From positions 35,901,262 through 35,965,261 of the forward strand of contig NC_056034.1 in the NCBI RefSeq assembly GCF_004379255.2: a DNA stretch of 64,000 nucleotides, given 5' to 3'. Under the pieces are notes generated by a model, which saw only the letters and a program-made list of their open reading frames with translations, had not been told where the DNA came from and made no database searches. Source of the stretch: Salvia splendens. Lineage: Eukaryota > Streptophyta > Magnoliopsida > Lamiales > Lamiaceae. Position numbers and translations under genes: made by a program. Below are positions 1 to 9,799 of this stretch, piece after piece. Each line of letters starts with the position of its first letter. Position 1 is the first letter of the stretch.

Positions 1-220
1 CTCATCAACCTATCGGTCCCTCTCTTCTTCCCCAAATTACATCCTCAACTCAAATCCCTAAAATTGAAGATGGAGAAGCAGTGCCTCCATCGTCTCCTCA
101 TCTCTCCTCAAATTCTCCTTCTCCAATTCTCATTCTCAATTTCTCATTCTCTCAAAAACCCGCCGCCAGCTCTCCACAGCGCCGTCTCTGGCTCCCGTCG
201 AGCTCACTCTCACCGTACAG
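1..220. repeat. Left part of the repeat invaded by element A
   Basis: This CT-rich stretch ends exactly at the left TACAG target duplication of element A and resumes at 7797. Joined across the insertion, it is a C- and CCG-rich sequence without a long frame. The rejoined unit ends near 9799 in a TCGGGGCGTCACA-like terminus, which resembles the 3' end of gypsy LTRs in plants. No primer-binding site follows, so a solo LTR is the best guess. The left end lies outside the window. The 132-codon frame at 64-462 runs straight into element A and is not a gene. Confidence 0.35.
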
Positions 221-850
221 TGATGGGGTACGTACTAAACAAGCCCAATAGCAGTGACAGCTCGGCCAGCCCAATAGCAGTGACAGCTCGGCCAGCCCAA
301 AGCCCAAGAGTTCAGTTCGGCATTACCAAAGAGTTCGGCCTCAGCCTACAGCTCGGTAAAAGCCAACCAATCAAGCTCTGCTCTCAGGTCGGCATCAAGC
401 TCTACTCTCAGATCGGCAACCAAAGCAGTTCGGTCTCGGTATTCGGCCGAACAAGGAGTTAGTGGACCCATACAGGATGTCCAACACACCCACTACCACG
501 TGATGTCAGTTCAGGCCACGATCGTAGGCCATGACCTACGCTTCACCCACGATCTTAGGCCATAACCTACACGACATCCACGACTTAGGGTGGTGATGCA
601 AGCCATGATCTGAGTTCATTATATAAATAGAACTTAGATCTGATAGAAGGGGTTAGAATCTCTCTAGAGAAATAATCATATAGCAAGTCTGTGTTGTAAG
701 CTGTAATTCGCAGATCAAGCAATACAAACCTGCCCCCATTTCTCCCCGTGGACGTAGATTTACCTCAGTAAATCGAACCACGTAAAATTCTCTGTGTCGT
801 AATTTATTTTTACGAGCATTTATCATCATCAAAAATTCGCGGAATCATCA
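221..850 (+). repeat. 5' LTR of element A
   Basis: This 630-bp repeat is nearly identical to 7161-7791. It carries a TATA-like TATATAAATA near 620, so transcription probably starts shortly downstream. Near 246-300 a 26-bp unit is duplicated in tandem; the LTRs of element B lack this duplication, so it marks A's subfamily. The 5' TG and 3' CA ends are intact. Confidence 0.95.
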
Positions 851-851
851 C

Positions 852-869
852 TGGCGCCGTCTGTGGGAA
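852..869 (+). other. Primer-binding site of element A
   Basis: The sequence starting TGGCGCCGT lies one base after the 5' LTR. Those nine bases are complementary to the 3' end of plant tRNA-Asp (ACGGCGCCA); the following bases diverge. The same site follows the LTR of element B at 21137. Confidence 0.75.
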
Positions 870-926
870 ACAGAGAACAAAATTTGTGATAAAGCGAATT
901 TTTGATCCATTTTTTCCACCCAAAAA

Positions 927-1979
927 ATGCATACCAGATCGCAGAGTACCCGTATTCCTGCCCGTGAGAACCAGGAGGAAGCCAATCCATCCCATAGGTC
1001 GGGAAAACAGCCTAGGGATAAATCCACCACCAGTTCTCATGGTGGAGGAACAAGCCGCTCCAAAAGCCGTCACACCGAGTCTTCCCAGCAGCCCGATTTG
1101 AACGAGGCTGTCAAGCTGTTTTTGGCGGAAAAGCAGGAGGAATTCTTAACCTTCCTGCAAAAAAGCCAAAAGCAGCCGGGGACAAAAACGGCGGATTCTC
1201 CCTCTCCCTCCATACGAGACAGTCACTACCGCAGTAGTGTCATGTCTTCCAGAAGAAAGAATCCTCGGTACCGGAATCACAGGAGAACTCCATCTCCTCC
1301 ATACCGAAGAAATGTCGGGTTCGCCATGTACGGAGCATTGAGGACTCCGTTCTCGGACGATATTACCCGAACTCCCCTTCCACAGAACTACCGAACTCCG
1401 TCGATAACCTATGACGGACTCGTGGATCCTCATGACTTCCTGGGACGCTATCAGTATAATATGGCGAACCAAGGTCTCAATGAGGTCCATATGTGCAAGC
1501 TGTTCCCCGAGCTGCTCGTCGGGAACGCCAGAAGGTGGTTCGACAGCCTTCCTCAAGGCAGCATTAGATCCTACCGAGATCTGATGGATGCTTTCCACAG
1601 GAGGTTCTTTCAGAAAGCGGAAGCCCGAAATACTTCGGCTCAGCTGCTTTCTATACGTCAAGGTCGCGACGAAAAGATCAGCGACTTCCTGACGAGATTC
1701 CATAAGGAATGCCTACAGGTAGATAATCTCAATGATCTACTTGTCATTTCGGCATTCCAAAATGGAATCCTGCCCGGAGCTCTCTACAGAAAGCTCGTGG
1801 AGTGCGGTCCGCAAACAGCTCAAGAGATGTGGGACATTGCGGACAAGTTTTCTCGTGCCGATGAGGCAGACCGTCGAAAACGGTCTTTAGACAGCTCATC
1901 TAGAGAAGACAAAAAGAAGCCCGGTCATAGCGATCAGAGGCATCCTCGCCGAACACCTTCTCCACTAAAGGAGAGATAG
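927..1979 (+). CDS. gag: Gag polyprotein (capsid region) of element A
   Basis: This 350-codon open frame starts at the first ATG after the primer site. Residues 1-110 are Ser/Arg/Pro-rich and low in complexity. A retrotransposon gag domain follows, with the recognisable segments ARRWFDSLPQGSIRSY and FLTRFHKECLQV. The frame is intact through the capsid C-terminus, which element B has lost. It ends early because a deletion of about 0.9 kb fuses codon ~345 to sequence just upstream of the protease stop, so the zinc knuckle and protease are missing. The product would be a truncated capsid protein forming cytoplasmic particles. Whether it is made is unknown. Confidence 0.85.
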   Translation: MHTRSQSTRIPARENQEEANPSHRSGKQPRDKSTTSSHGGGTSRSKSRHTESSQQPDLNEAVKLFLAEKQEEFLTFLQKSQKQPGTKTADSPSPSIRDSHYRSSVMSSRRKNPRYRNHRRTPSPPYRRNVGFAMYGALRTPFSDDITRTPLPQNYRTPSITYDGLVDPHDFLGRYQYNMANQGLNEVHMCKLFPELLVGNARRWFDSLPQGSIRSYRDLMDAFHRRFFQKAEARNTSAQLLSIRQGRDEKISDFLTRFHKECLQVDNLNDLLVISAFQNGILPGALYRKLVECGPQTAQEMWDIADKFSRADEADRRKRSLDSSSREDKKKPGHSDQRHPRRTPSPLKER

Positions 1980-2140
1980 CGGTCATCCGAGGTGATCGAA
2001 AAAGAGCAAGTGTGTTCGCAGATTGCGCTTAAAAGTGCCGAGCAATCAGTTCGGCACCATCAAGCATAGCAATCACAGCAGCCGGAATCAGAGGCCGGCG
2101 AAATGACCGAAGTCACACCGGAGCCGAACTCGATGGTGTA
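1980..2140 (+). pseudogene. Deletion-joined remnant of the protease end and pol start, element A
   Basis: This piece aligns with 23026-23188 of element B, the last residues of protease, the UAG stop (here 2067-2069) and the first pol residues. The deletion on its left joins at CCACTAAAGG, a sequence present near both breakpoints. The deletion on its right, about 2.8 kb in B's coordinates, removes reverse transcriptase, RNase H and most of integrase and joins near GATGGTGTAC. The UAG-CAA-UCA context is kept. Confidence 0.85.
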
Positions 2141-2535
2141 CGGCACTGAAGCCGTGATTCCGGTTGAGATCGGCATATCCAGTCCCCGAACTCAATTTCT
2201 CCTCAGAAATGAATGGTGACGGACTAAGAGCCGAACTACATCTGGCCGAAGAAAGAAGAGAATTGGCCTGCATAAAAGCAGCCAAGTACAAGGAGCAAGT
2301 AGCCCGGTATTATAACCAAAGGGTGAAAAAGCTGCAATTTCAAGTGGGAGATCTCATCTTGAGAAACAACGAAGTAAGCCGAGCAGAAAAGCTGGGCGAA
2401 CTCGAACCCACATGGGAAGTTCCATATCGGGTGTCAGAAGTCCTCGGCAAAGGGTCTTACAAATTGACTCACGTGTCAAGAGCACAAGTACCCCGAACAT
2501 GGTACGTTTCCAACCTCAAAAAGTTCCATTTGTAA
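2141..2535 (+). pseudogene. Integrase C-terminal remnant, element A
   Basis: The frame 2164-2535 matches the last ~125 residues of element B's pol: the helical EERRELACIKAAKYKEQVA segment and the terminal GKGSYKLTHVS...RTWYVSNLKKFHL end. Relative to B, a 2-bp loss near 2200 shifts the frame at its start. No catalytic core remains, so it has no enzyme function. Confidence 0.85.
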
Positions 2536-2702
2536 GAGACAGTCCGGTCAATGTGCTTTCTTTGGTTTGCTTGGTTTTTGTTCGTCTCTATGTGCTTTTT
2601 ATTTGTCTATATGCCTTGTCTATGTGCGTGTCGTCTCTTACAAATGTTACTGAGGTATCTTGTTCTTCGAAGGCTGATCCCCTTCTTAGAACATATACAA
2701 GC

Positions 2703-3060
2703 TAAACGATTGTGAGTCAAAGCTTCTACAGAAGATACAAGACCACAATTCAGCTTAAACAAGCGGTTCGTCCGAAACGAGCTGCAACAAGCCCACGATT
2801 GTGTGTCAAAGCTTCTAAAGAGGATACAAGACCACAATTCAGCTTAAACAAGCAGTTCGTCCGAAACGAGCTGCAACAAGCCAACGATTGTGCGTCAAAG
2901 CTTCTAAAGAGGATACAAGACCACAATTCAGCTTAAACAAGCAGTTCGTCTGAAACGAGCTGCAACAAGCCCACGATTGTGTGTCAAAGCTTCTAAAGAG
3001 GATACAAGACCACAATTCTGCTTAAGAATCAAGCACTTCGTCTGAAACGAACTGCAACAA
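2703..3060 (+). repeat. 89-bp tandem repeats, 3' region of element A
   Basis: About four units, each carrying CACGATTGTG (or CAACGATTGTG), AAAGCTTCTAAAGAGGATAC and ACGAGCTGCAACAAG, start near 2703, 2792, 2881 and 2971. Element B has the same unit four times at 26607-26960 with the same 89-bp period. Such minisatellites are typical of the long untranslated 3' regions of Tat elements. Confidence 0.9.
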
Positions 3061-3338
3061 AAGTCCGATTCTCGCGATAAAACTTGCCTGAATTAGGACA
3101 AGGGAAAGTCCAATCCACGCGATAAAACTCGCCGAATTAGGACGACCAAGTTCGGTCAAAGCAGTTTACCTCATAAGACCGAGGACGACCATGTCTAGTC
3201 AAAGAGGTTTACTGCATAAGACCACTTCGGTTACCTGGGAAAGTCCGATCCACGCGATAAAACTCGCCGAATTAGGACAAGGGAAAGTTCGATCCCGGCG
3301 ACGAAAATCGCCAAATTAGAACACAAAGACGAGTCCGG
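3061..3338 (+). repeat. Irregular ~43-bp repeats, element A
   Basis: Several diverged copies of a unit with AAAGTCCGATC, CGCGATAAAACTCGCC and GAATTAGGACAAGGG recur here. Related copies lie at 26965-27125 in element B. No coding potential is evident. Confidence 0.7.
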
Positions 3339-3750
3339 TCAAAAGATGTTTATTTCATCAGACCAAAGACGAGTCCGGTCAAAGATGTTTATTTCATCAG
3401 ACCAAAGACGAGTCCGGTCAAAGATGTTTATTTCATCAGACCAAAGACGAGTCCGGTCAAAGATGTTTATTTCATCAGACCAAAGACGAGTCCGGTCAAA
3501 GATGTTTATTTCATCAGACCAAAGACGAGTCCGGTCAAAGATGTTTGTTTCATCAGACCAAAGACGAGTCTGGTCAAAGATGTTCATTTCATCAGACCAA
3601 AGACGAGTCCGGTCAAAGATGTTTATTTCATCAGACCAAAGACGAGTCCGGTCAAAGATGTTTATTTCATCAGACCAAAGACGAGTCCGGTCAAAGATGT
3701 TTATTTCATCAGACCAAAGACAAGTCCGGTCAAAGAAGTTCACTTCATAA
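3339..3750 (+). repeat. 39-bp tandem repeat array, element A
   Basis: About ten near-identical 39-bp units carry CAGACCAAAGACGAGTCC and GGTCAAAGATGTTTATTTCAT. Because 39 is divisible by three, both strands give long repetitive frames, which are artefacts. Element B keeps only three or four units at 27125-27290, so copy number changes quickly in this family. Confidence 0.93.
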
Positions 3751-3895
3751 GACCGAGGACAAGTATGATGAAATTTTTTCGCGAAGCTGTAAATACAGTG
3801 TTAAAAGCGAAAACAAAATTTCATTTTTCAAATCTTGTTCGGCACACAACTCCGCTACCCTACGAGATGGCGTTACGCTATTACAAAGGACTATT

Positions 3896-4692
3896 CTACT
3901 GTCCAGGGTTGCTAAAGTTGAGCCATCTATTCACAAAATCCTCGTGAAGCTGAGTTCGGGCGTTCCAGGCAGCCGCAGAATAAGCAGGTCGACGAGATGC
4001 TCTAATCGACCTGCCACCTCTTCTCTGAGCCCGGGAAGCCCTAGCACCTCGGCGGCGAAGAGTCTCTTCACGAAGCATCTGCTGATCTTGCTCGCTCATA
4101 GTCACAACTCCTCGGCGAATTTCAGTCCGTCCCTGTCTTGACGATTCCGGTTGCTCCTGAGCCCGTTCTCGTCTTGACGTTTCCGGCTGTTCCGGAGTTC
4201 GTTGTTGGCTGGGAGTAGGATTTTGAACAAGGGAACCAGAGGTTTGATCTGGAGTGCGAGCATCTGTTGGCGCGATATGCCGAAGGAATCTTTCTATGGA
4301 GGGGCGCCGAGAAAGAACAATGTTGTACCGAGAAGCCCAGCGCCGCAATGATGTCACGACTTGTTGGCAAGCCGAGCTCTCCAGCGCATTGTTCCTCCGG
4401 AGTACATTATATTCCTCCCACAGTTCGTCAACTCGACTCTGAACATCTGATATGGTCATTCCCCCGCGCACACGGATGTAATCCTCGTACGCAGTCCTCT
4501 CAGCAATGGTCGTATTCAGCTCGGCCTCCAGATCATTCTTATCGGACTCTAAGTCCTTATTATCGGCATCCAGCTTCACTAAACGAGCCAGAAGCTCGTC
4601 ATTCTTCGTCTGATCGGCTATAGCTCTTTTCTCAGCTTCGTCTAAAGCCGAAGAGTACAGCCGCTTCCAGTGAAGTACCTCCAGCTCCTTGA
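3896..4692 (-). CDS. Second antisense ORF of element A, coiled-coil protein (partial exon)
   Basis: Reading leftwards, an open frame runs from a good splice acceptor (CTCTCAAG before 4692) to a stop at 3896. The first ~100 residues are heptad-rich and highly charged (DADNKDLESDKNDLEAEL), a probable coiled coil. The rest is Gln/Pro/Arg-rich, ending in a basic region (RRRGARASRAQRRGGRSIR). No 5' exon or start could be fixed. It may be a further exon of the antisense gene just upstream (6808-4927), or a second antisense gene. Function unknown; antisense frames in this position are known in Tat-lineage elements. Confidence 0.5.
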
Positions 4693-4830
4693 GAGTTAAG
4701 AATACAAAGCAGCTACGTCAGTTCGGCATTTCAGCTTACCGAGCAGGTAGTAAACCACAACAGGAGTAAGAGAGTACGAAAGGCTATACGAAGACACAAG
4801 AGCAGAAAGAAGAATTTTTTCATTCATAAG

Positions 4831-4855
4831 AAAAAAAAAAAAAAAAAAAAAAAAA
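4831..4855. repeat. A25 homopolymer run
   Basis: A run of 25 A is followed by five T, between the two antisense frames of element A. On the antisense strand it is a T-run about 70 bp beyond the stop of the spliced antisense gene, so it is not a poly(A) tail of that gene. Confidence 0.8.
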
Positions 4856-4926
4856 TTTTTCTATACAAGGAGGGCTTCAAGGCCATTTTACAAGGAAGAA
4901 ACTAAACTAAGAGAAGGGAGACGAAA

Positions 4927-6808
4927 TCATACTTCGCTAGCTTCGTCTCCACCTTCTCGGTGAGGTTCAGCTTCCTTCTCTGCTTCAGCTTCAGCCTCTG
5001 CCTCCTTGCTCTCCCCAGCCTGCTCGGCGCCACCGTAGCCGATCTGCTGCGCCTCCTGATCGGCTTCCTTCTCCGGATGCCCGGCTCGCTCGACTTCGGC
5101 CTCCCGCTCCAGCGGCTCGGCCTCACCCTCTCCGTTGTAAGTCGAAGCGGGTGAAACGGGTCCCACGGAGGCAAAGATAGCCTCCAGGTTCTCGTCCCGA
5201 TCAGCTCGACAACTCCGGACTCGGTCTGCAGAAAGCAGGACCGAGGATGAAGCGAGCTCCTCAAGGAGCGGCAGATTCTGAAGCCGAGCAGCTATCTCTC
5301 GGCTGTACAGAGGCAGCACGACGTCGGGCCCCTGCTCGCCCTTATCGGCAATTAGCCTTACCAGACTACCGACAAAGGCCGAGAACTGGCTGCTCAAAAA
5401 GAGTCTCTCCGTGTAGGCACGGAGACCCTCTCCTTGGGCAACCACGGCGGCAGCATCCCTCCGTTTCGTCTGCTCTCGCTGGATGACGAGCTGGTTTTTG
5501 GCAAACTGAGCTTCATCCTGGGCCGAAATCCTAGCAGCCCTGGCTTTCTCAAAGTTTGCCTCAGCCTGCTCGGCCCGGTGACAAGCAGCCGCCAATTTCC
5601 TCTGCATCTCGGCATAGTCGTTGGACGCTTTGGAGAGTTCGACGGCGACGAGCTTGGAGAGCATATCATTCCTCTGAAAATGGATAAGGAAAAAAGTTAA
5701 CAGAGGGCACCAAAAATACAAGACAGAAGCCAAGCCAAGGAATCAAGAAAACAATTCACCTCGGCGAAGTCCGTGGGCCATAAAAATGGCTCACAGATAT
5801 GCTCCGAAGGAGGCGCCAAGACCACGTCTTTCTCTGGCGCCCTTGGGGGCTTCTGGGTCTTCCCCTTCTTGCTTGCCGAAGTCGACTCCGGCTTCTTTGG
5901 ACCCGAAGAGGTCTTTTGCCTCTTCGGATTCTTCTCGGCATCAAGCGCCGAGCTGGTAGCCTTCTCTCTCTCCGGCTCCACAAGCTCGGAGGACTTTCTA
6001 ATAGCCTTATTCAACATGAACACTGCCAAAAAGCAAGAAAGCAAAGTCAGATTTTCTTCGTTAAAGCAGTAGAGCATAAAGATAAAGAGAAATCCTCACC
6101 CTCGGCCTCTTCGTCCGAAGACGAGATGTCGAACACGACGTCGCCCTTGACGAGCTCAGACTCCGTGTATTGTTTCCTAACTATGGGAATCTTGTTGAGC
6201 TCGCCATCGAGCTCGTCCAACGGTTCAGGCCGAGGGTGACGGATAACGGACTCCGGCCCTCTCCAGGGAAAACTAGGAGCCGCGGTCCTATCATAGTAGA
6301 AGAAGCGATTTTGCCACTTCGGCCACTTCGTTTTACAAAAGGCCCTAAAGGGCTGTAAAGGGATCAAGTAAAACCAAGACCCCTTCCTCTTAAATTGAAA
6401 GAATTTAAGGATCGCCTTCAAAGACAAATCCCTTCCTAACCTACGGAGTTCGGCAGCGAAGGCCGACAAGTGCCTCCAAGAGTTCGGAGTCACCTGGCCT
6501 AAAGGAAGCTGAAAAAAATCTAGTAAATCTATAAAGGCAGAAGGGAGGGGGAAACGAAGCCCGCATTCTAAGCAGGCCTCGTACACGGTGACGTAACCCT
6601 CCGGCGGGGAGTCAGCCCTGTGATCACCGTCAGGTACCACCGCCTTCCCCCCAGGAAAAGAGTATTTTTCGTAAAGGGATATCACAGTATCCTTACTCAA
6701 GATACTGTGAAAATACTCTACGGTCTTCTCCCCGGATTCTTTCCGGCTAGAAGACCCCTTACCCCCTTTCCTAACGCTACCCGACTCCGAAGAAGAAGAA
6801 GAAGACAT
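4927..6808 (-). CDS. Antisense spliced ORF (aORF) of element A, putative gypsy-type 'Transposase_28' domain protein
   Basis: Three exons read leftwards: 6808-6100, 6022-5760 and 5673-4927. The introns are 77 and 86 bp, with donors GGTGAGG and GGTGAAT and acceptors GGCAG and TTCAG. Phases match at both joins (1-1, 0-0), giving about 572 residues from the Met before the Ser-rich start; an upstream Met at 6910 would add 34. Residues ~60-200 resemble Pfam Transposase_28 (FPLPSAFIDLLDFFQL, TPNSWRHLSAF, FYLIPLQPFR). A Lys/Pro/Ser-rich nuclear-signal-like linker (EKNPKRQKTSSGPKK) follows, then an Ala/Glu/Lys-rich coiled coil ending in an acidic tail. Antisense extra ORFs downstream of pol are known in Tat elements. 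The function is unknown and catalysis is unproven. Element B lacks this whole region. Confidence 0.7.
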
Positions 6809-7144
6809 TTTTCTTACTTTTTGAAGGTGAAGGTAGTCTGAAGAAATTTTTGAAAGCGGAAGGAAATTTTTCACGCAGAAGATAGAGAGTGCAGAAGAAG
6901 CCAATAGCAAAGGTGTTCAAATGATGAAGAAAGACGGTATTTATCAGATTTGGAAAAGATTTCAAATCATCGCACCGTTTCATATCCCACCTTTTCAGGA
7001 TTCAACGGCCGGATTTTACTGTCGCATTTAATGCCGCATTTAATGCAGTCACGCGCAGGGCACGTCCCCTGACTTCAGCCTCCCCCGTACCCTTATCCAG
7101 AATGCCGAAGTGACTCGCTTCGCCGAAGTGAATCACTTCGCTTT

Positions 7145-7160
7145 TCGGGGGGGGGGGTAG
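7145..7160 (+). other. Polypurine tract of element A, a G11 run
   Basis: TTCG followed by an uninterrupted run of G and then TAG sits directly before the 3' LTR, where plus-strand DNA synthesis is primed. Element B has the same layout with a shorter G9 run (27348-27356). A nearly pure G tract is unusual; most plant polypurine tracts mix A and G. Confidence 0.75.
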
Positions 7161-7791
7161 TGATGGGGGTACGTACTAAACAAGCCCAATAGCAGTGACA
7201 GCTCGGCCAGCCCAATAGCAGTGACAGCTCGGCCAGCCCAAAGCCCAAGAGTTCAGTTCGGCATTACCAAAGAGTTCGGCCTCAGCCTACAGCTCGGTAA
7301 AAGCCAACCAATCAAGCTCTGCTCTCAGGTCGGCATCAAGCTCTACTCTCAGATCGGCAACCAAAGCAGTTCGGTCTCGGTATTCGGCCGAACAAGGAGT
7401 TAGTGGACCCATACAGGATGTCCAACACACCCACTACCACGTGATGTCAGTTCAGGCCACGATCGTAGGCCATGACCTACGCTTCACCCACGATCTTAGG
7501 CCATAACCTACACGACATCCACGACTTAGGGTGGTGATGCAAGCCATGATCTGAGTTCATTATATAAATAGAACTTAGATCTGATAGAAGGGGTTAGAAT
7601 CTCTCTAGAGAAATAATCATATAGCAAGTCTGTGTTGTAAGCTGTAATTCGCAGATCAAGCAATACAAACCTGCCCCCATTTCTCCCCGTGGACGTAGAT
7701 TTACCTCAGTAAATCGAACCACGTAAAATTCTCTGTGTCGTAATTTATTTTTACGAGCATTTATCATCATCAAAAATTCGCGGAATCATCA
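7161..7791 (+). repeat. 3' LTR of element A
   Basis: This copy of 221-850 is one base longer, with TGATGGGGG instead of TGATGGGG at its start. It ends in CA and is followed by the TACAG duplication at 7792-7796. Confidence 0.95.
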
Positions 7792-9799
7792 TACAGCTCC
7801 ACCGCCGTCGGCTGTCCAACACTGATCAAATCGTCGGTGCTCCCTATCGCCGGTTATTCCCATCGGTCTTCTCCCTATCTCTCTCTATTTCTCTCACCGT
7901 CGAGCTTCCTCTTTCTCTCTGCGACTCCGCAGCTAGCCTCCGACACCGTCCCAGCGGCGATTCCGTGCCGGACCAGGAGCCGCTACTGCCACCGTCGTCG
8001 CACCCTCACGGCGGCAGGTTCCCTCTCGGCGGCATCGCTGTCTCCGCCACTATGCTCAGCTCGGCATCGCGCAGTCGGTTGGCGCTGCTCTCCGCAGCCT
8101 TTCCGCTCGTCGCTGCCGGCTCTTGTGATCGCCGTTGCTACCGCCGAGGAGTCCGCGCGGCTGCCCTCGTTGCTTAGCCGCTGTCGGAGGTCGTGGGGAA
8201 GCCCTTCGGCTTCAAGATAAGTCCTCTAACTTCTACTAAAACTTAATTCTTTATGTTCGAGTTTCCGGCAGCAACTATGTGTGATCTTAGAAACATGGGC
8301 AATGGTTGTGATTAAAGGCTTGATCTTGATGTTGATACTAATTGTTGATTGATGCTACTTCTATGTTCTCTATGTCCTATCTTACAATTGCTATGTTGGG
8401 ATCTATATGAATGCTATTTTTGTAAAAGATGTTGGGGAGAATTACCTTGCTTTGGTGATTCGTTAATTGTTGTGGCTATTGCTTGCTGCCACTATTTGCT
8501 CTTCTCCCTCCCCACTGCTGCACTCCTTGTAGTGTATAGAATTTTGGGTGTCGAAAGGGGTGGGAGAGAAAGGGGGTTTGTGGCTGTTTATATAGCTAAA
8601 TTTCTTGGACTTTTGTGGCAGACCTTGGGAGCTTCCACTCCTACTTTGAGCTATTGTCCCTTTCACCTGTTGAATTTGAGCTTAAAGCTTCTATGCCTAA
8701 ATTGGTGTAAGACATTGGTGAGCCTCTATACTTGCTATTTCTCAAATCTCTTGGCTATTGTGTGGAAAATGCCAAAATCCCTTTTGAGCTAATTGTTCAT
8801 CTCTCTTTTGTTGAGCTAAAGAGCTTCTATACCAAATTGGTGTAATGCCTTGGGAAGCTCATTATTTGATGAGTCCATTGTGGTTTATTTCTTTGGAAGA
8901 GGGATATCAATGCAGAGGCTCTTTGCAAGATCTTAAATGGCTACTTACCATTTTCATGAACAACCTTTTTCCTTGGTTTTTGTTGAAGAAGAAATCTAAC
9001 TATTTTTCGAAATTTCCTTAGGACAACTCATGCTATCTCTAGGAGACTACAAATTGACCCCTTGGAATGGAGTGGGGGATCAAGAATCGAGACATGTGTA
9101 GAAGGAGTCTCAAGGAAGATTTGAGTATCTTGTAGTTGTCTCTTTGCTCATTTTGGTTTGATGACGTAGAGTGACCTTTGTAAATAAGTTGTAGTTATTT
9201 CCATTTAATCCTCACATAGGACAAGTATCCTACTACTTGTGGAAGGTAGTCTTGCACCTTTGTGCATTTGGTTTCCACATTTCCTTTTTGATAAAATGTA
9301 GCTTCTAAAGTAGCATGTACTCCCATCTTCACATATTCATGTATGTAGTTATCTATGCAACCTATATCCTCATTCTACACTTATATTTATCTTGGCATTT
9401 CTCTTGAAATTCCCATGCATGAATAACCATTATACACGTCCATACATTCCCTTATGTATATGTGTTATATATCATTTGATAACTCTTAGCATCATCTCTT
9501 ATTTCTATTTCCAATTGGAGATCCTTTTGACTTTCTTTCAATTGCAATTTATTGGAAATTTATTCTCCCAATATTTGTATTTTTCAAGATGATATCTTGA
9601 TTCGTAAATTTCCAATACTTTTCCAACGGGATCAAATGAGATACTAGTTAAGTCATCCTTTGTAATTGTATTCAACTAGTCGCTCGTGAAAAATTCCAAT
9701 AAACTCCACGCCGAAATTATTATTATCTCCAAAGCAAAAATTCCTCATTTTACAAAGAATATGCTTCAAAAACCGACGTGAAATTTTCGGGGCGTCACA
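7792..9799. repeat. Right part of the repeat invaded by element A; solo-LTR-like
   Basis: The sequence resumes with TACAG after element A. Its first ~400 bp are GC-rich (CCGCCG runs), then it becomes T-rich. Near 9770-9799 it ends in CCGACGTGAAATTTTCGG and a GGGCGTCACA terminus, typical of the 3' end of chromovirus LTRs in plants. No primer site or internal domain follows. The 127- and 147-codon frames at 7837-8220 and 8349-8792 have no recognisable domain and are not called. Confidence 0.35.

Larger units (their letters stand above)
221..7791 (+). mobile_element. Element A: non-autonomous Tat-lineage Ty3/gypsy retrotransposon
   Basis: Two direct repeats of about 630 bp (221-850 and 7161-7791) begin TGATGG, end ATCATCA and are flanked by the 5-bp duplication TACAG (216-220 and 7792-7796). 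The LTRs differ by what looks like a single G, so the insertion is young. A tRNA-primer site follows the 5' LTR and an 11-G polypurine tract precedes the 3' LTR. Inside are an open gag, then two deletions that remove the gag end, protease, reverse transcriptase, RNase H and most of integrase, and then a long 3' region with tandem repeats and antisense ORFs. Gag, LTR and integrase tail match element B, so both belong to one family. Lacking pol, A can only move with enzymes supplied in trans. Confidence 0.93.

Noticed and set aside
64..462. 132-codon ORF at the window start
   Set aside because: It runs from a CT-rich repeat into the 5' LTR of element A; half of it recurs in the 3' LTR.
3339..3750. 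Long frames on both strands with a 13-residue repeat
   Set aside because: They follow from a 39-bp tandem repeat whose length is a multiple of three; the array is non-coding 3' region of element A.
3339..3750. CRISPR-like spacing of repeats
   Set aside because: Units are contiguous with no unique spacers, and the genome is a plant nucleus.
4831..4855. Poly(A) tail of a retroposed gene
   Set aside because: No coding sequence lies directly upstream on the plus strand and no flanking duplication was seen.
8349..8792. 147-codon ORF
   Set aside because: Leu/Cys-rich translation of T-rich DNA with no domain, inside a probable LTR.
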